Origin: Takakia lepidozioides
Taxonomy: Eukaryota > Streptophyta > Takakiopsida > Takakiales > Takakiaceae
NCBI GenBank assembly: GCA_030704615.1
Contig: CM060733.1
Span: 68,014,001 to 68,078,000 of the forward strand
Reading direction: 5' to 3'
DNA: 64,000 bases
Position numbers and translations under genes: made by a program. Numbering within the stretch: the stretch's first letter is position 1; every line of letters starts with the position of its first letter. This document shows positions 35,931 to 46,115 of this stretch, piece by piece. The notes below the pieces were generated by a model. It was not told the origin of the DNA and ran no database searches. It saw only the letters and a program-made list of their open reading frames with translations.

Positions 35931-36303
35931 AGCAGCACTATTTTCCGGAAATGAGTGTCCGCGGAATAGGGTTTAGGGTGCCACGGTCATAGGGGAGAAG
36001 GACCTCCCGATGAAGGAGGTTCGGCAATGTTATTTAGAATTATATATTGAAAGGCAATGTTTCGCGAATGGTAGGGTGGTACTGCTCTGTACAATGGGGG
36101 CCCATTTCAGCCTACCAGCCATTTGCAAAATCCACCCACACTCCCAATCCCAAACGAAATGAGCAATGACGCATTCTCGGAACGATGGACACAGAATAGA
36201 ATAAAAAGAGGGCACAATGAGGTTTTTATTGATCCACATGAATTGCATTTGAAGCACGTCTACTGTGCTGATTGTGCCATCAAATCTTGAGCCCTGTGCC
36301 TAC

Positions 36304-37145
36304 TGAATACAAGTCACGTTGTCAATGGGACTTCGACTGCTCTCAGAACTAGCTCATGAGTCATGGGGCTCCTCCATGTAAAGTCGATTGCAGCCGTTGT
36401 ACCGCCCCTAGTGATGTTCACCACAATGTCCTGCCCTTCAATCATACCACCATCGAATATGGAAATCTTCACGTTTTCGTCGTCCACACCAATGCGAATG
36501 TCCCCATACAATGGAGAAGAGGAGCGCACTCCTCGAGGAGAATAGGTCTCTCCGATGGAGTCCACCCACGTCCAGTGGCAGCAGTTCCACCGCAACAGCA
36601 TAGCAGTGCGCCTTCTTCTGCATGGGTGACCCGTCGTAGCTGGGAAAATCGGAATCGAGGATGCGCAGGAGCCACGGACTCCTCAGACCAAGATCGTCAC
36701 CCCGCTCGAAGGCGTAGTGGCCTACGATATACTCAAAAGCCACCAATGTTTCCACAATCGAACCAGTATCTTCTGTGTAATCTGTGTACCAGATAACAAT
36801 GTCTCCCGATGTGGCCGAATACATTGCATAATCGATGCCTCCAAAGGGGCAGTCGTCCCGGTTCCGGAAGCACGGCATCCTTGCAAAGGAGGACCTGAGG
36901 ACGACTTGGATGCCGATGACCTTGCGGACAGCTACGAAGCCCTTAGATTTTGGAAAAGATACGAAGCGGAAGAGCAGTCCGGCCTCCAAAATGGAGCATC
37001 TGGGTCACACGTACCCACCGACGGAGGTGGAACGTGTTCATCACGCCAGCGGTGGATGAACCATACATCTTTCTCATCAACAAGTTATAGTTTGAGATCT
37101 GCCACCGAAGTCCATCCCCCCGGATGGAAATTCGGCGCCGCATTT
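36304..37145 (-). CDS. Uncharacterised gene near the left end of element A
   Basis: A minus-strand coding-like region runs over about three adjoining frames: MRKMYGSSTAGVMNTFHLRR (about 37,080), then SFPKSKGFVAVRKVIG through IDYAMYSATSGDIVIWYTDY and VAFEYIVGHYAFERGDDLG (36,960-36,570), then GDIRIGVDDENVKISIFDGG and TAAIDFTWRSPMTHELVLRA to a stop at about 36,316. Alternating hydrophobic and charged residues look like a folded beta-rich protein rather than a shadow frame. A frame change near 36,580 could be an intron, mutation or error. I recognise no family. It lies downstream of, and in the same orientation as, the methyltransferase gene. A palindrome half-site lies at about 37,130. Confidence 0.45.
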
Positions 37146-37499
37146 ACATCGAAGAGGGGATGGACTTCGTCGTGTCCAGTGGCTATCGGCCCACCTGGCA
37201 GTGAGCTGAGTGCCCATAGTTTGCATGGCAGGGTAGGAAACTGAAACGGCTACATTCATGCAGCAGCCAATCTTCATCGGTCCAGGATCCTGTACGGGGG
37301 AAATTTAAATGTGCCCTGGAGTGTGCCCTGGAATGTACCTCACTTCTGTATGACTGTGTTTCATTGTGTTGAATAACTCTCGGAATTGGCCCACTGTTTA
37401 CAATTTGATGTCTCATTTCTACAATGTGTCTGTCGGTTGAATAAAGCAGAGTAACCGGTATGTGAGTCATGTGTCAAGAATATACCAGAGTAACGCCAT

Positions 37500-38145
37500 G
37501 TCGGACATTGAAATGCGGCACCGCATTTCCATGTCGGGATCGAAATGCGGCGCCGCATTTCCATGTCGGGATCGAAATGCGGCACAGCATTTCCATGTCG
37601 GACATCGAATGTGCGGCACCGCATTTCCATGTCGGACATCGAAATTCGGCACCGCATTTCCATGTCGGACATCGAAATGCGGCACCGCATTTCCATGTGG
37701 GACAAGAAAATGCGGTGCATCATTCCGTCCAGGTACACGAAATACCAACACGGGTCTATAAATTGATCAGAAAACGAGGTTGGCATTGCAAATGCGGCGA
37801 CGCATTTCCAGCTTGGCAATGGAAACTTCTTTTTGGACAAGGGAATGCGGTGCCGCATTTCCGTCCAACACTTCGACAAGTGCACCTATTCCGACCAGCG
37901 CGATGGAATGCGTTACCGCATTTCCGAGAGAGGGTCTGCAAATGGACAATTGCGATGTCCGGTCTGGAAAGCGGCGCCGCATTTCCATGTCCGTCATCGA
38001 CTTTTTTTTTACAATGGAGCGGGCCAATTTTGGAAATGCGGCACCGCATTCCCAATTCAGATTACTTTTTACTATGCCAACATTGAAATGGAAAAATTAG
38101 TCCCTCCCCTGTTTTGGAAATGCGGTGCCGCATTTCCAAAAGAGG
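37500..38145. repeat. Palindrome array L of element A
   Basis: About a dozen copies of GAAATGCGGYRCCGCATTTC. The first seven are packed at about 32-34 bp with the spacer CATGTCGGACAT(C/T), itself partly self-complementary. Later ones are 55-80 bp apart with unique spacers. It lies between the 3' end of the methyltransferase gene and the small left-end gene. Confidence 0.9.
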
Positions 38146-38325
38146 TTCTTAGAGTTGCCAAAATTTTGGAAATGCCCTGACCCATTTCTGATTTTGGGAG
38201 CGTCCTGGTTTGGGCGATTGTGTGGCTGGAATGCACACTGGAGAGGGGTCACGAATGTCGGGCAGAATTTTCTTTATATACTCTGGAAGAGAATTTACAT
38301 TTACAGAGACTTCATTAAAATTCTA

Positions 38326-41300
38326 TTAATCTTGAAAATCATCGGAATCCTCATCCTGTTCTAGACTGTCCTGCTCCTCCTCCACCCCCTCAGTGCCTCT
38401 CTCATCTCCAGCGGACTGCTCGTTGGCCAGGCTTTCGAAAATCCCATCTTCCCCTTGCGGAACTGTCCATCTCACCTCCGTTGGGTCGTCTTCCTCCCTG
38501 TCTGCGTCGCTCTCATCCGCTGAATCACATATGTACTTTCGTACCCGTCTACCTGTCTGAGCTGCTGCCAACTCTTTCCTTATCCTTCTGTCCTCCCTAG
38601 CCCTCTCCAAAATCTGCTCTACTTTACTGGGATTCTCACTTCTTCTAATCGCTGTATTTGCGAGTTTAGCTGCATAACTAGGAAGGGAGTAGTCCCTCAC
38701 CGGGCTCGTCATGAAGTCGGCCCTCGCAAAGAACGGGACATTCTTCCTGGCAGGAAGTGTAGGCCCTACATGTTTCGACCCGGACCCTGCAATCCTGCAC
38801 ATGACAATCATCAACGAGACTAATGAGAACCACAGTCGGGAAATTCCTTTGACATAAATGACCCAGAAGGCTTTGCAAACTTACAATGTTTGCACTCACT
38901 CGTATTCCGGGTTCTCCTCTGCATCAATGTCCACTGTGTCTTCCTCGGACTCCGACGAATCCGAGGAGACTTCCGCTCTGTCGGGAGCCTTCACATTCCG
39001 TTGCAGCCCCTCCAGATGGGATCCCCACACGGATGAATCCTCCTCGTAGGCAAAGAGGTGCCGGTCGGAAAACCGCCCAGCCCACATTGAGGCACCTGTT
39101 ACAATGCCATCCACACATTACCACATGGCGCTTCAGATGTTGCGAACTACATCCTAACGAGAATTTGCAGAACAGCAGAGATCAAGATTCTGCATACCTG
39201 TCCCACAGATGAGGTCCAGCACTGTGCCCTCCACGTCTGTGCATGTCTCCATAATTGTCTGAATGAAGGCAGGGCTCCGAGTCCGTGAGTACCGCAGGGG
39301 TTCCGTTGAAGTGAGGCTATGAGGGAGAAGTTCCTTGGGAACGTTGTTGAACAGAACGTCGTAATCGAGTGGGTCGCAGTTCGGGTCAACCTTTCCTCCC
39401 TCCTTCCGGAAAGCAAAGGTGGAGTTTTCCTTCACAAAGCAGTATGCATCGAACTGCTTCGTCTGCATACACAGGGGAAAACGATTAGAAACCGAATGCG
39501 GCACCGCATTTGAAAGCACCCAAGCAAATGAATGGACGAGTGCCAGTGTCGTAATCACCTTCTTCCCTTCCGACCGAAGGCCCAGTGTGTTGATGCACGT
39601 CCACTTCTTTTTCAGAATCGGGACGGCGCTCTTGCGGGTCCACTTCGCAATTCCTGTCTGAGTGTTTTTTCCTCTGCTCGCCAGGACAACCACACAGCCT
39701 CTGTCGTCCAACACCATGCGGGCAAGCCCGAATCCTTTCTTCCAAAAGTCCTCCGAGTACCTGTTCCAAGATGGCAAAGCTTGCAGTCCTTCCACAGGCT
39801 CTCCGTCCGGAATATCCAAGATGATCATATCGCAAGACCACTCGGTGGCATTTCCGCCCCTCCTACAATCCTTGTCTGCACACACCCTCTCAAAGAACGA
39901 GACCATATTCTGAAATCCTGGGGTGTCGGAAGGCTCTTCGGCAGTCGCCTTCTTCAGTGCTCTGCCCTTCAGACCCTCCATGGTCTTCATGTATGCCAAC
40001 TTGGCTGCCCGTCCATCCAAAGCCGCCAAGAAACTCTCATTTACACACTGGACTACAGTTTCGGGAGCCACTTTCGGCCTCTTCATTTCCACCGGCTCGA
40101 AAGGGTGCCCCCCTGGGGGGTTGAAGAGTGCCTTCTTTGCCGAGCCAGTTCTCGTGCCTCTCGTGACAACGGTGGGCACAGGGGAGGCAGCCTGCGTTTG
40201 GGGGGGTGGGCTGGTTGCAAAGTCTCCATCGGAGTCCTCTTCCTCACCCTCTTCCTGAACAGGCTGTTTCTGCTTCTTCGTTTTGGCGGGTGTCACAACA
40301 GCTGCTCCTTGCTGGCGAGTCCTCTTCTTCGACCCCTTCTGTTGGGCCTGCACAGCTGCATCCACCGTCTTTTGTGCCATCTCAGCTGCCTTTCTGGATT
40401 CTTCCAGAGCAGCAGATTCCTTTGCCGACTTTGGCCCAGCAGGGACACGTCTTTCCTTTCTCTTCTCTTCTGCCAAGGCGTGCAGATCTTTCTCAGACTC
40501 GTCAACAATACCGCCAGACATGTCCAGGTACCACGGGCATCCAACGAGATGCGCGGGATGCCATTGTTTCTGCATCTCGGGTGTGTAGACACAGCTTGGG
40601 CCCGCCACGGTCCAAGCCATGAAGAACGGGGGCTCTTGAGCCAGGGCCCCTGTCTGAAGGAGCACGTATTTCATATACCTGCAAGGCAGTCAGCATGCGT
40701 GAGCAAAAGTTGAGACCAACCTACTGGCAGAGTGCCACCGAAAACATAAAATGCGAATGCGGTGCCGCATTTCCGAGACAAACCTCGTAACCAGGCTTCG
40801 CATACAAGGGCAGCTGTGCTTCACCTGTAAACAATTCGCATTGCAGCTTTCCCCGCTCCCTCCTGATGTGTAAACTCCACGCTCCTTCTTGCTGTCTGTA
40901 GCTCTCTGGCGAAAAGGTTGTCCTTGTACGCACATCTGAAACGTGTCACGTAGTCTTCCAATGTCTGTGTTCCATCCCATTTGACGTACAAGCCGAACGA
41001 ATTTGTGTGCATTACGACTTGCTCCTTCGCATTCGACATTACCTGCCATTCCCAAATGCATTGTCACGTAGCAGTTCAGGGAATTCATGTCAGAAAAGCA
41101 AATCTGGGGAAGTACCTTGAATTACCTGGAACCACCAAGTCATACGGTTGAGCCACACATCCACTGCAGGGTCGGAAACTTCCAGTGGAAAAGACCACAT
41201 TGTCCTTATGCTCTCGGATGCATTCCAGATCGACAGCCACCGTGTCTGCCATTTCCGATCCAATGTCAGTGGCTGGAAGAGAGTGGCTATTGCTAGGAAG

Positions 41301-42894
41301 GAAATTCAGTGCATTGAAACCTCACCTTCTCTTTCGCCTCCACACATGCCGTTGAGAGGTGATGCAGTTTCTCCAATTGCATGGTCGGCTGCATGGCCCG
41401 AGAATAGTGTTTTGCAATCTCGGGGATGAAGTCCTTTCCAAGTGCCGGATCTGCAATTGCCACCAGCTTCACAAGCTTTGACTTGTATTTGGTTCTGGAC
41501 TTGACACCGGCTTCCTTCAAGTGCTCAGTCAATGACTGCAACGTTTTGACCTGCCCCTCACTTTCCATGAAGAAGCGTTTGGCATGGGCCAAATCCAGCT
41601 TGATGTTTGACTGCCAACAAAAACATGCAGAAGCGTTACATTCGATTCATGTGGAAACATTACTGGAAATTGGGGAAGGATGAGCAGAGGGAAATTGGAG
41701 CACGACTTACTTCGTATATCACCTCCACCATTCCATCCATAGTGAGACGATACCATGTCCGGTCTGTTTTTGCAACGGCTTTCTGAATGAGCTCCGGCTC
41801 CAGCATTTCCGCAAACATCTGCGGATCAGTAAGACCAGTTTTCCTCACCCTGTACAGCATATGTGCCATGTGGGTATGCACGTACGCATTCTCAGTGACC
41901 CTGCAAGGCACACTCTCCAGTTCAGTACACGGAAGCACGGAATCAAACCAGAATGGAAACCGAAATGCGGCACCGCATTTCGAATGTGCTAGGGAGGGTA
42001 TGAGTATCTTACGAGTTGAGGTCCGCCATGGCATTCTTGAGAGGGAGGAGTCTGCCGCCTTCACCTTGAGGATGACACACTCCACCATGTAATGCCAGCC
42101 AATGTGCTTGGCATGGTTCTGCTTGATGTACTCCCACCAGGCGAGAAGTCGGTGATTCCCGTCCCACACAAAGAACATTTTTCCCGACATATGGCCGAAG
42201 TCGGGATCACCCTTCAGCGTCGCCTCGAATTCGTGGTTGCGAGTGTGCCAGTGGGTATCCCACGTTGACAATTCATCGGCAGTGGGTCCACGGGTTTCGC
42301 CGTCCTCATTCTCTATGGAAACGTAAAACGCTGCCGATCCCAGACGGTACCCTTCTCGAAATGCGAACTTGAGCTTATCCACATCTCCGGGAAGGGCCTG
42401 CCTGACGATGGGAAGGGAGACCATGCGACAGAGTGGGATTCGAAGAGTCCGCTGGAATACCCTGCTGCCCAGAACTCTGCCAATGCTACTGTGTGTCTCC
42501 TCCAACATTTTATCCGCTGCACTTTTGAAATCCTCCGGAGACATGTCTGTAGGTGCCGGTAGTGGCTGAGCAGCTGGAGCATCCTCAACTGGAGCTGCAC
42601 TCTGGGGCCTGTGTGCGGGCAATTCTGCCATTGCAGAGGCCTCCTCCGGGCCTGCTAGCTCATCGGTGGTGAGGTCTGCCTGCGAACGTTCAGCGGCAGC
42701 ACCCTCCTCCGGTACCAAATCGAGATCAACGGTCGATCCCATTGCCTTCGCTGCAGCAGAGTCGGCCCCAACATCTGCAGGCGGGAAATCCTCCAGGAAC
42801 TGAGCTTCAGCTCGTGGAAGCGGTTTTGCGGGAGATTGTTCGCCGTCGCCCTGATTGCCTTCTGCTTCCTCATCCTTGCAGGTGAAGGTGTCTG
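38326..42894 (-). CDS. ParB-like/DNA N-methyltransferase-like fusion, 9 or more exons
   Basis: Proposed exons, all with GT-AG sites: 42,894-42,013; 41,900-41,711; 41,610-41,326; 41,272-41,126; 41,042-40,825; 40,678-39,559; 39,462-39,198; 39,095-38,900; 38,794-38,326 (over 1,250 aa). Phases join correctly except for one missing base near 42,042. The N-terminus is acidic; a basic upstream segment (ATG at 43,532, RRKLRKLYFGRR) may add more. ParB/sulfiredoxin-like signature: VWDGNHRLLAW (42,138-42,167). The large exon has nuclear-signal-like KKRTRQ and KTKKQK, then MIILDIPDGEP (about 39,797-39,829) at the motif IV position, a possible target-recognition region (WTCINTLGLRSEGKK), then RYSRTRSPAFIQTI plus VLDLICGTG (motifs X and I, about 39,200-39,290). 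Order IV-X-I is that of beta-class N4-cytosine/N6-adenine methyltransferases. Motif IV lacks the usual (D/N/S)PP(Y/W), so catalysis is uncertain. The tail is Asp/Glu/Ser-rich. ParB-methylase fusions are known in bacteria and phages. Confidence 0.7.
39493..39512. repeat. Single palindrome in a methyltransferase-gene intron
   Basis: CGAATGCGGCACCGCATTTG, within the intron 39,463-39,558. Confidence 0.9.
40755..40773. repeat. Single palindrome in a methyltransferase-gene intron
   Basis: GAATGCGGTGCCGCATTTC, within the intron 40,679-40,824, the same intron that holds a 1-kb array in copy B2. Confidence 0.9.
41961..41982. repeat. Single palindrome in a methyltransferase-gene intron
   Basis: A 22-bp palindrome with core GAAATGCGGCACCGCATTTC, within the intron 41,901-42,012. 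Confidence 0.9.
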
Positions 42895-43532
42895 CTGCAA
42901 TAGAATCTGTCTTCTACCCTGCTGCTTCATTCGCGTTGGGGGGGTGAATCGGCCTGAGCCGGTTCAGAAGCCAGTAGAGGGACGGGCTGCTTCTTCTTCG
43001 ACTTTGCTGGAGAAGGGCCCGACCCCTGCTGGCGATTCTCCATGATCGAAGAACGCGAGTCGATCTCTGAGACTTTGAACTTGCCCTTCGAAGACGCGTC
43101 TTTGAATCGCAGAGGGCTAGGCCCGGCAGGATACCCGCGCTCGGGGATCGGGTGGGTGTACGTGCTGCAGCTAGCTCCTCGGACTCTTCCTGCGGCTCTT
43201 CGGATTCCTGCGATCCCTCCAGCACGTCCACCTTTCCTGTTAGGCATGCAAACATGTTCTGCATTCAAGTCTCCTAGCATTCAGTCTAAGAATTACAGAA
43301 GCAAAATGGGGGGTTCGGTGCTCGATCAGCTGCGCGCAGCCCGATCGCATGGAGCTCTCACTGGTGGCTGGGTTGCCTGAGTGGCCTGCTGCTCGGAGAT
43401 GGCAATCTCCTCCTGTAGACGCATCTGCTTCCTCCCCTTCGGCATTGGCCTACGTCCGAAGTATAATTTCCGGAGCTTGCGACGAGGTCTCCTGTCTGGT
43501 GCACGAACTCCCCCCCTCTCAGGTTCGAGCAT

Positions 43533-43875
43533 AAGAAGAACAGAGAGAGGGAAAAGGGGCAAAGAGTGCAGATGGAAAGGGCGCGAGAGGGGTGACTGAG
43601 GAGACACGACAAAAGTAGATGAAACGGCGGTGATGCACCACTTGGGTTCGAAAGGTTGGACGAAAGTGTCTCCTCGTGGAGTTTGCGTCATTACGAAATT
43701 CGAATCGTTGAGGGTACGCCTGCCGTCCGAAAAACAAACATCATTATCCAACGGTCAGGCCGCGCCGCCTCATGCCCCTTCAGTCAGATAGAGTGCCGAC
43801 ATGTGCAGCAATTCCGTTGCTCCACGTGTTCACATTTCAAGGCATTTCCGTCCCAGCGTCTGATGAGTTGGAGCG
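43533..43875. promoter_or_regulatory. Likely 5' region of the ParB/MTase gene, next to array R
   Basis: No supported exon. It lies between the possible start codon at 43,532 (minus) and the first array palindrome. Placement as a promoter region is inference from the divergent gene layout; no TATA box or start site was established. Confidence 0.3.
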
Positions 43876-45690
43876 AGAATGCGAATGCGGCGCCGCATTT
43901 CCGTTAAGTACCATCACGAAGCTACACATCCGTACTTGTTGGAAGAAAATGCGGCACCGCATTTCCGTTCCACCTTCACATACCTTAGTTGTTGAACGGA
44001 AATACGGTGCCGCATTTCCGTCCCACAGCTCCATGTATGAGATTCAGAAGGGAAATGCGGCGCCGCATTTCCGTTCCCACTTCACATACGTTAGTTGATG
44101 AATGGAAATGCCGTGCCACATTTCCGTTCGGGAAAGTATAGAGGTCTCACCTGGACAGAAATGCGGTGTCGCATTTCCGGTCTGGAAAGGTTGAAGGTCT
44201 CACATGGATGGAATGCGGCAACACATTTCCGTAGCACAGCTCCAGGCCGAATATACAAAACGGAAATGCGGCGCCGCATTTCCGTTCGAGAATGTCGGAA
44301 GGTGCGACTCGAACGGAAATGCGGTGCCGCATTTCTGTACCCGTTGCGCACGATTTTCAGTCAGAATGGAAATGCGGTACCGCATTTCCGTTCTGTAGAG
44401 TATTAACGTCTGACGCTGGCGGAAATGCTTTCCCGCATTTTCGTTCCACAGCTCCATGCCTCACATACAAAACGGAAATGCGGTGCCGCATTTCCGTTTT
44501 GGAATGTCGGATGGTGGGACTCCGACGGAAATGCGGTACCGCATTTCAATTCCGATGTTTCAGGATATTTCATCAGAACGGAAATGCGGTGCCGCATTTC
44601 CCTTTTAAATCTAATACATTCCGTTCTGGAATGTTGGGAGGTGCGACTCGGATGGAAATGCGCTGCCGCATTTCAGTTCCGATGGTTCACGATTTTCAGT
44701 CAGAACGGAAATGCGGTACCGCATTTCCGTTCTGGAATGATGGTAGGTGCGACTCGGATGGAAATACGTTGCCGCATTTCAGTTCCGATGGTTCACGATT
44801 TTCAGTCAGAACGGAAATGCGGTGCCGCATTTCCGTTCTGGAATGATGGTAGGTGCGACTCGGATGGAAATACGTTGCCGCATTTCAGTTCCGATGGTTC
44901 ACGATTTTCAGTCAGAACGGAAATGCGGTGCCGCATTTCCGTTCTGGAATGATGGTAGGTGCGACTCGGATGGAAATACGGTGCCGCATTTCAGTTCAGA
45001 TAGTTCACGATTTTCAGTCAGAACGGAAATGCGGTGCCGCATTTCCGTTCTGGATAGTGTGAATGTCTCAACCGGTCGGAATTGCGCTGTATGAAGCTGT
45101 CGGAATCTTACTCGGCTCCAGGCATCAGATACAAAATGGAAATGCGGCGCCGCATTTCCTTTATGGAATGTCGAAAAGTGCGACTCGGACGGAAATGCGG
45201 TGCCGCATTTCTGTTCCCGTTGTTCATAATTCTCAATCAGAACGGAAATGCGGTACCGCATTTCCGTTCCACCTTCACATACCGTGCTTGTTGAATGAAA
45301 ATGCGGTACCGCATTTCCGTTCTCGAGAGTATGAATGTCTTTTAAGGACGGAAATGTGCTGCAGCATTTCTATCCCTCAGCTCCATGCATCAGATACAAA
45401 ATGGAAATGCGGCGCCGCATTTCCGTTCTGGAATGTCGAAAAGTGCGACTCGGACGGAAATGCGGTGCCGCATTTCTGTTCCCGTTGTTCATAAATCTCA
45501 ATCAGAACGGAAATGCGGTACCGCATTTCCGTTCCACCTTCACATACCGTGCTTGCTGGATGGAAATGCGTTACCGCATTTCCGTTCTGGAGAGTATAAA
45601 GGTTTCCCCCGGACGGAAACTCGGTGCCGCATTTCCGTCGCTCTGTGCATGACCAAGATGCAATACGGAAATGCGGCGCCGTATTTCCGT
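43876..45690. repeat. Palindrome array R of element A (about 34 units)
   Basis: About 34 copies of GAAATGCGGYRCCGCATTTC, spaced 50-55 bp. The centre alternates among GGCGCC, GGTGCC or GGCACC, and GGTACC, while the arms stay fixed. Many are longer: at 44,701-44,734 the palindrome is perfect over 34 bp. A higher-order unit of 106 bp (two palindromes, one intact and one with ATACGTTGCC) repeats at about 44,739, 44,845 and 44,951. Spacers include GGTTCACGATTTTCAGTCAG and GGTGCGACTCGGATGG. The array occupies the divergent region between the ParB/MTase and transposase genes. Confidence 0.95.
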
Positions 45691-46115
45691 CCACCAGCAA
45701 TCGAAGAATCACTCGGACGGGAAATCTGGAACCTCAATGGGTTGCATTGTTCCGAAACAACACAATTGCGGCCAGTCTTGATGAGCACAACTTGGTTGTC
45801 TGACCGTTTTAACCAGCAGTCCTGGCACTTGTCAGTGCGAACGTTCCTGTCTGCACCGAGAATACTGCTGGATCCACCCTCAGGAGAAACTGTCAGGAGA
45901 TGTTATTTCGTCGCCGAATCGGCCATCATTGTCCTACTCACTGGCTATGGAATCAAACCTCCCACCTTCATGCATGTAGCTTGAAACAATACTTTCCACT
46001 TCAATGTGCGACTTCCAATTGTCGATGGACTCCGCAGATCCACTTAGATGGTGCCTGTGAGCCTTGGTCTGTCGCTATACTGAACCTCGCACTTGCCAAC
46101 TCCGTGCGGTGTTCG

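Noticed and set aside
39532-40713. A 393-codon plus-strand ORF opposite the methyltransferase exon
   Set aside because: It lies antisense to an exon supported by homologous copies and splice sites, is Cys/Leu/Arg/Ser-rich with no domain, and is not conserved in B2.
43381-43751. A long first exon (141 codons) of the ParB/MTase gene starting at 43,751
   Set aside because: Only the basic part after about 43,532 has a plausible counterpart in B2. The upstream half looks like leader sequence, and the splice to 42,894 could not be resolved, so I did not extend the CDS.
43876-45690. CRISPR-like geometry (about 20-bp palindromic repeat, about 30-bp spacers)
   Set aside because: Spacers recur and form higher-order repeats, there are no cas genes, and the context is a eukaryotic transposon with spliced genes.
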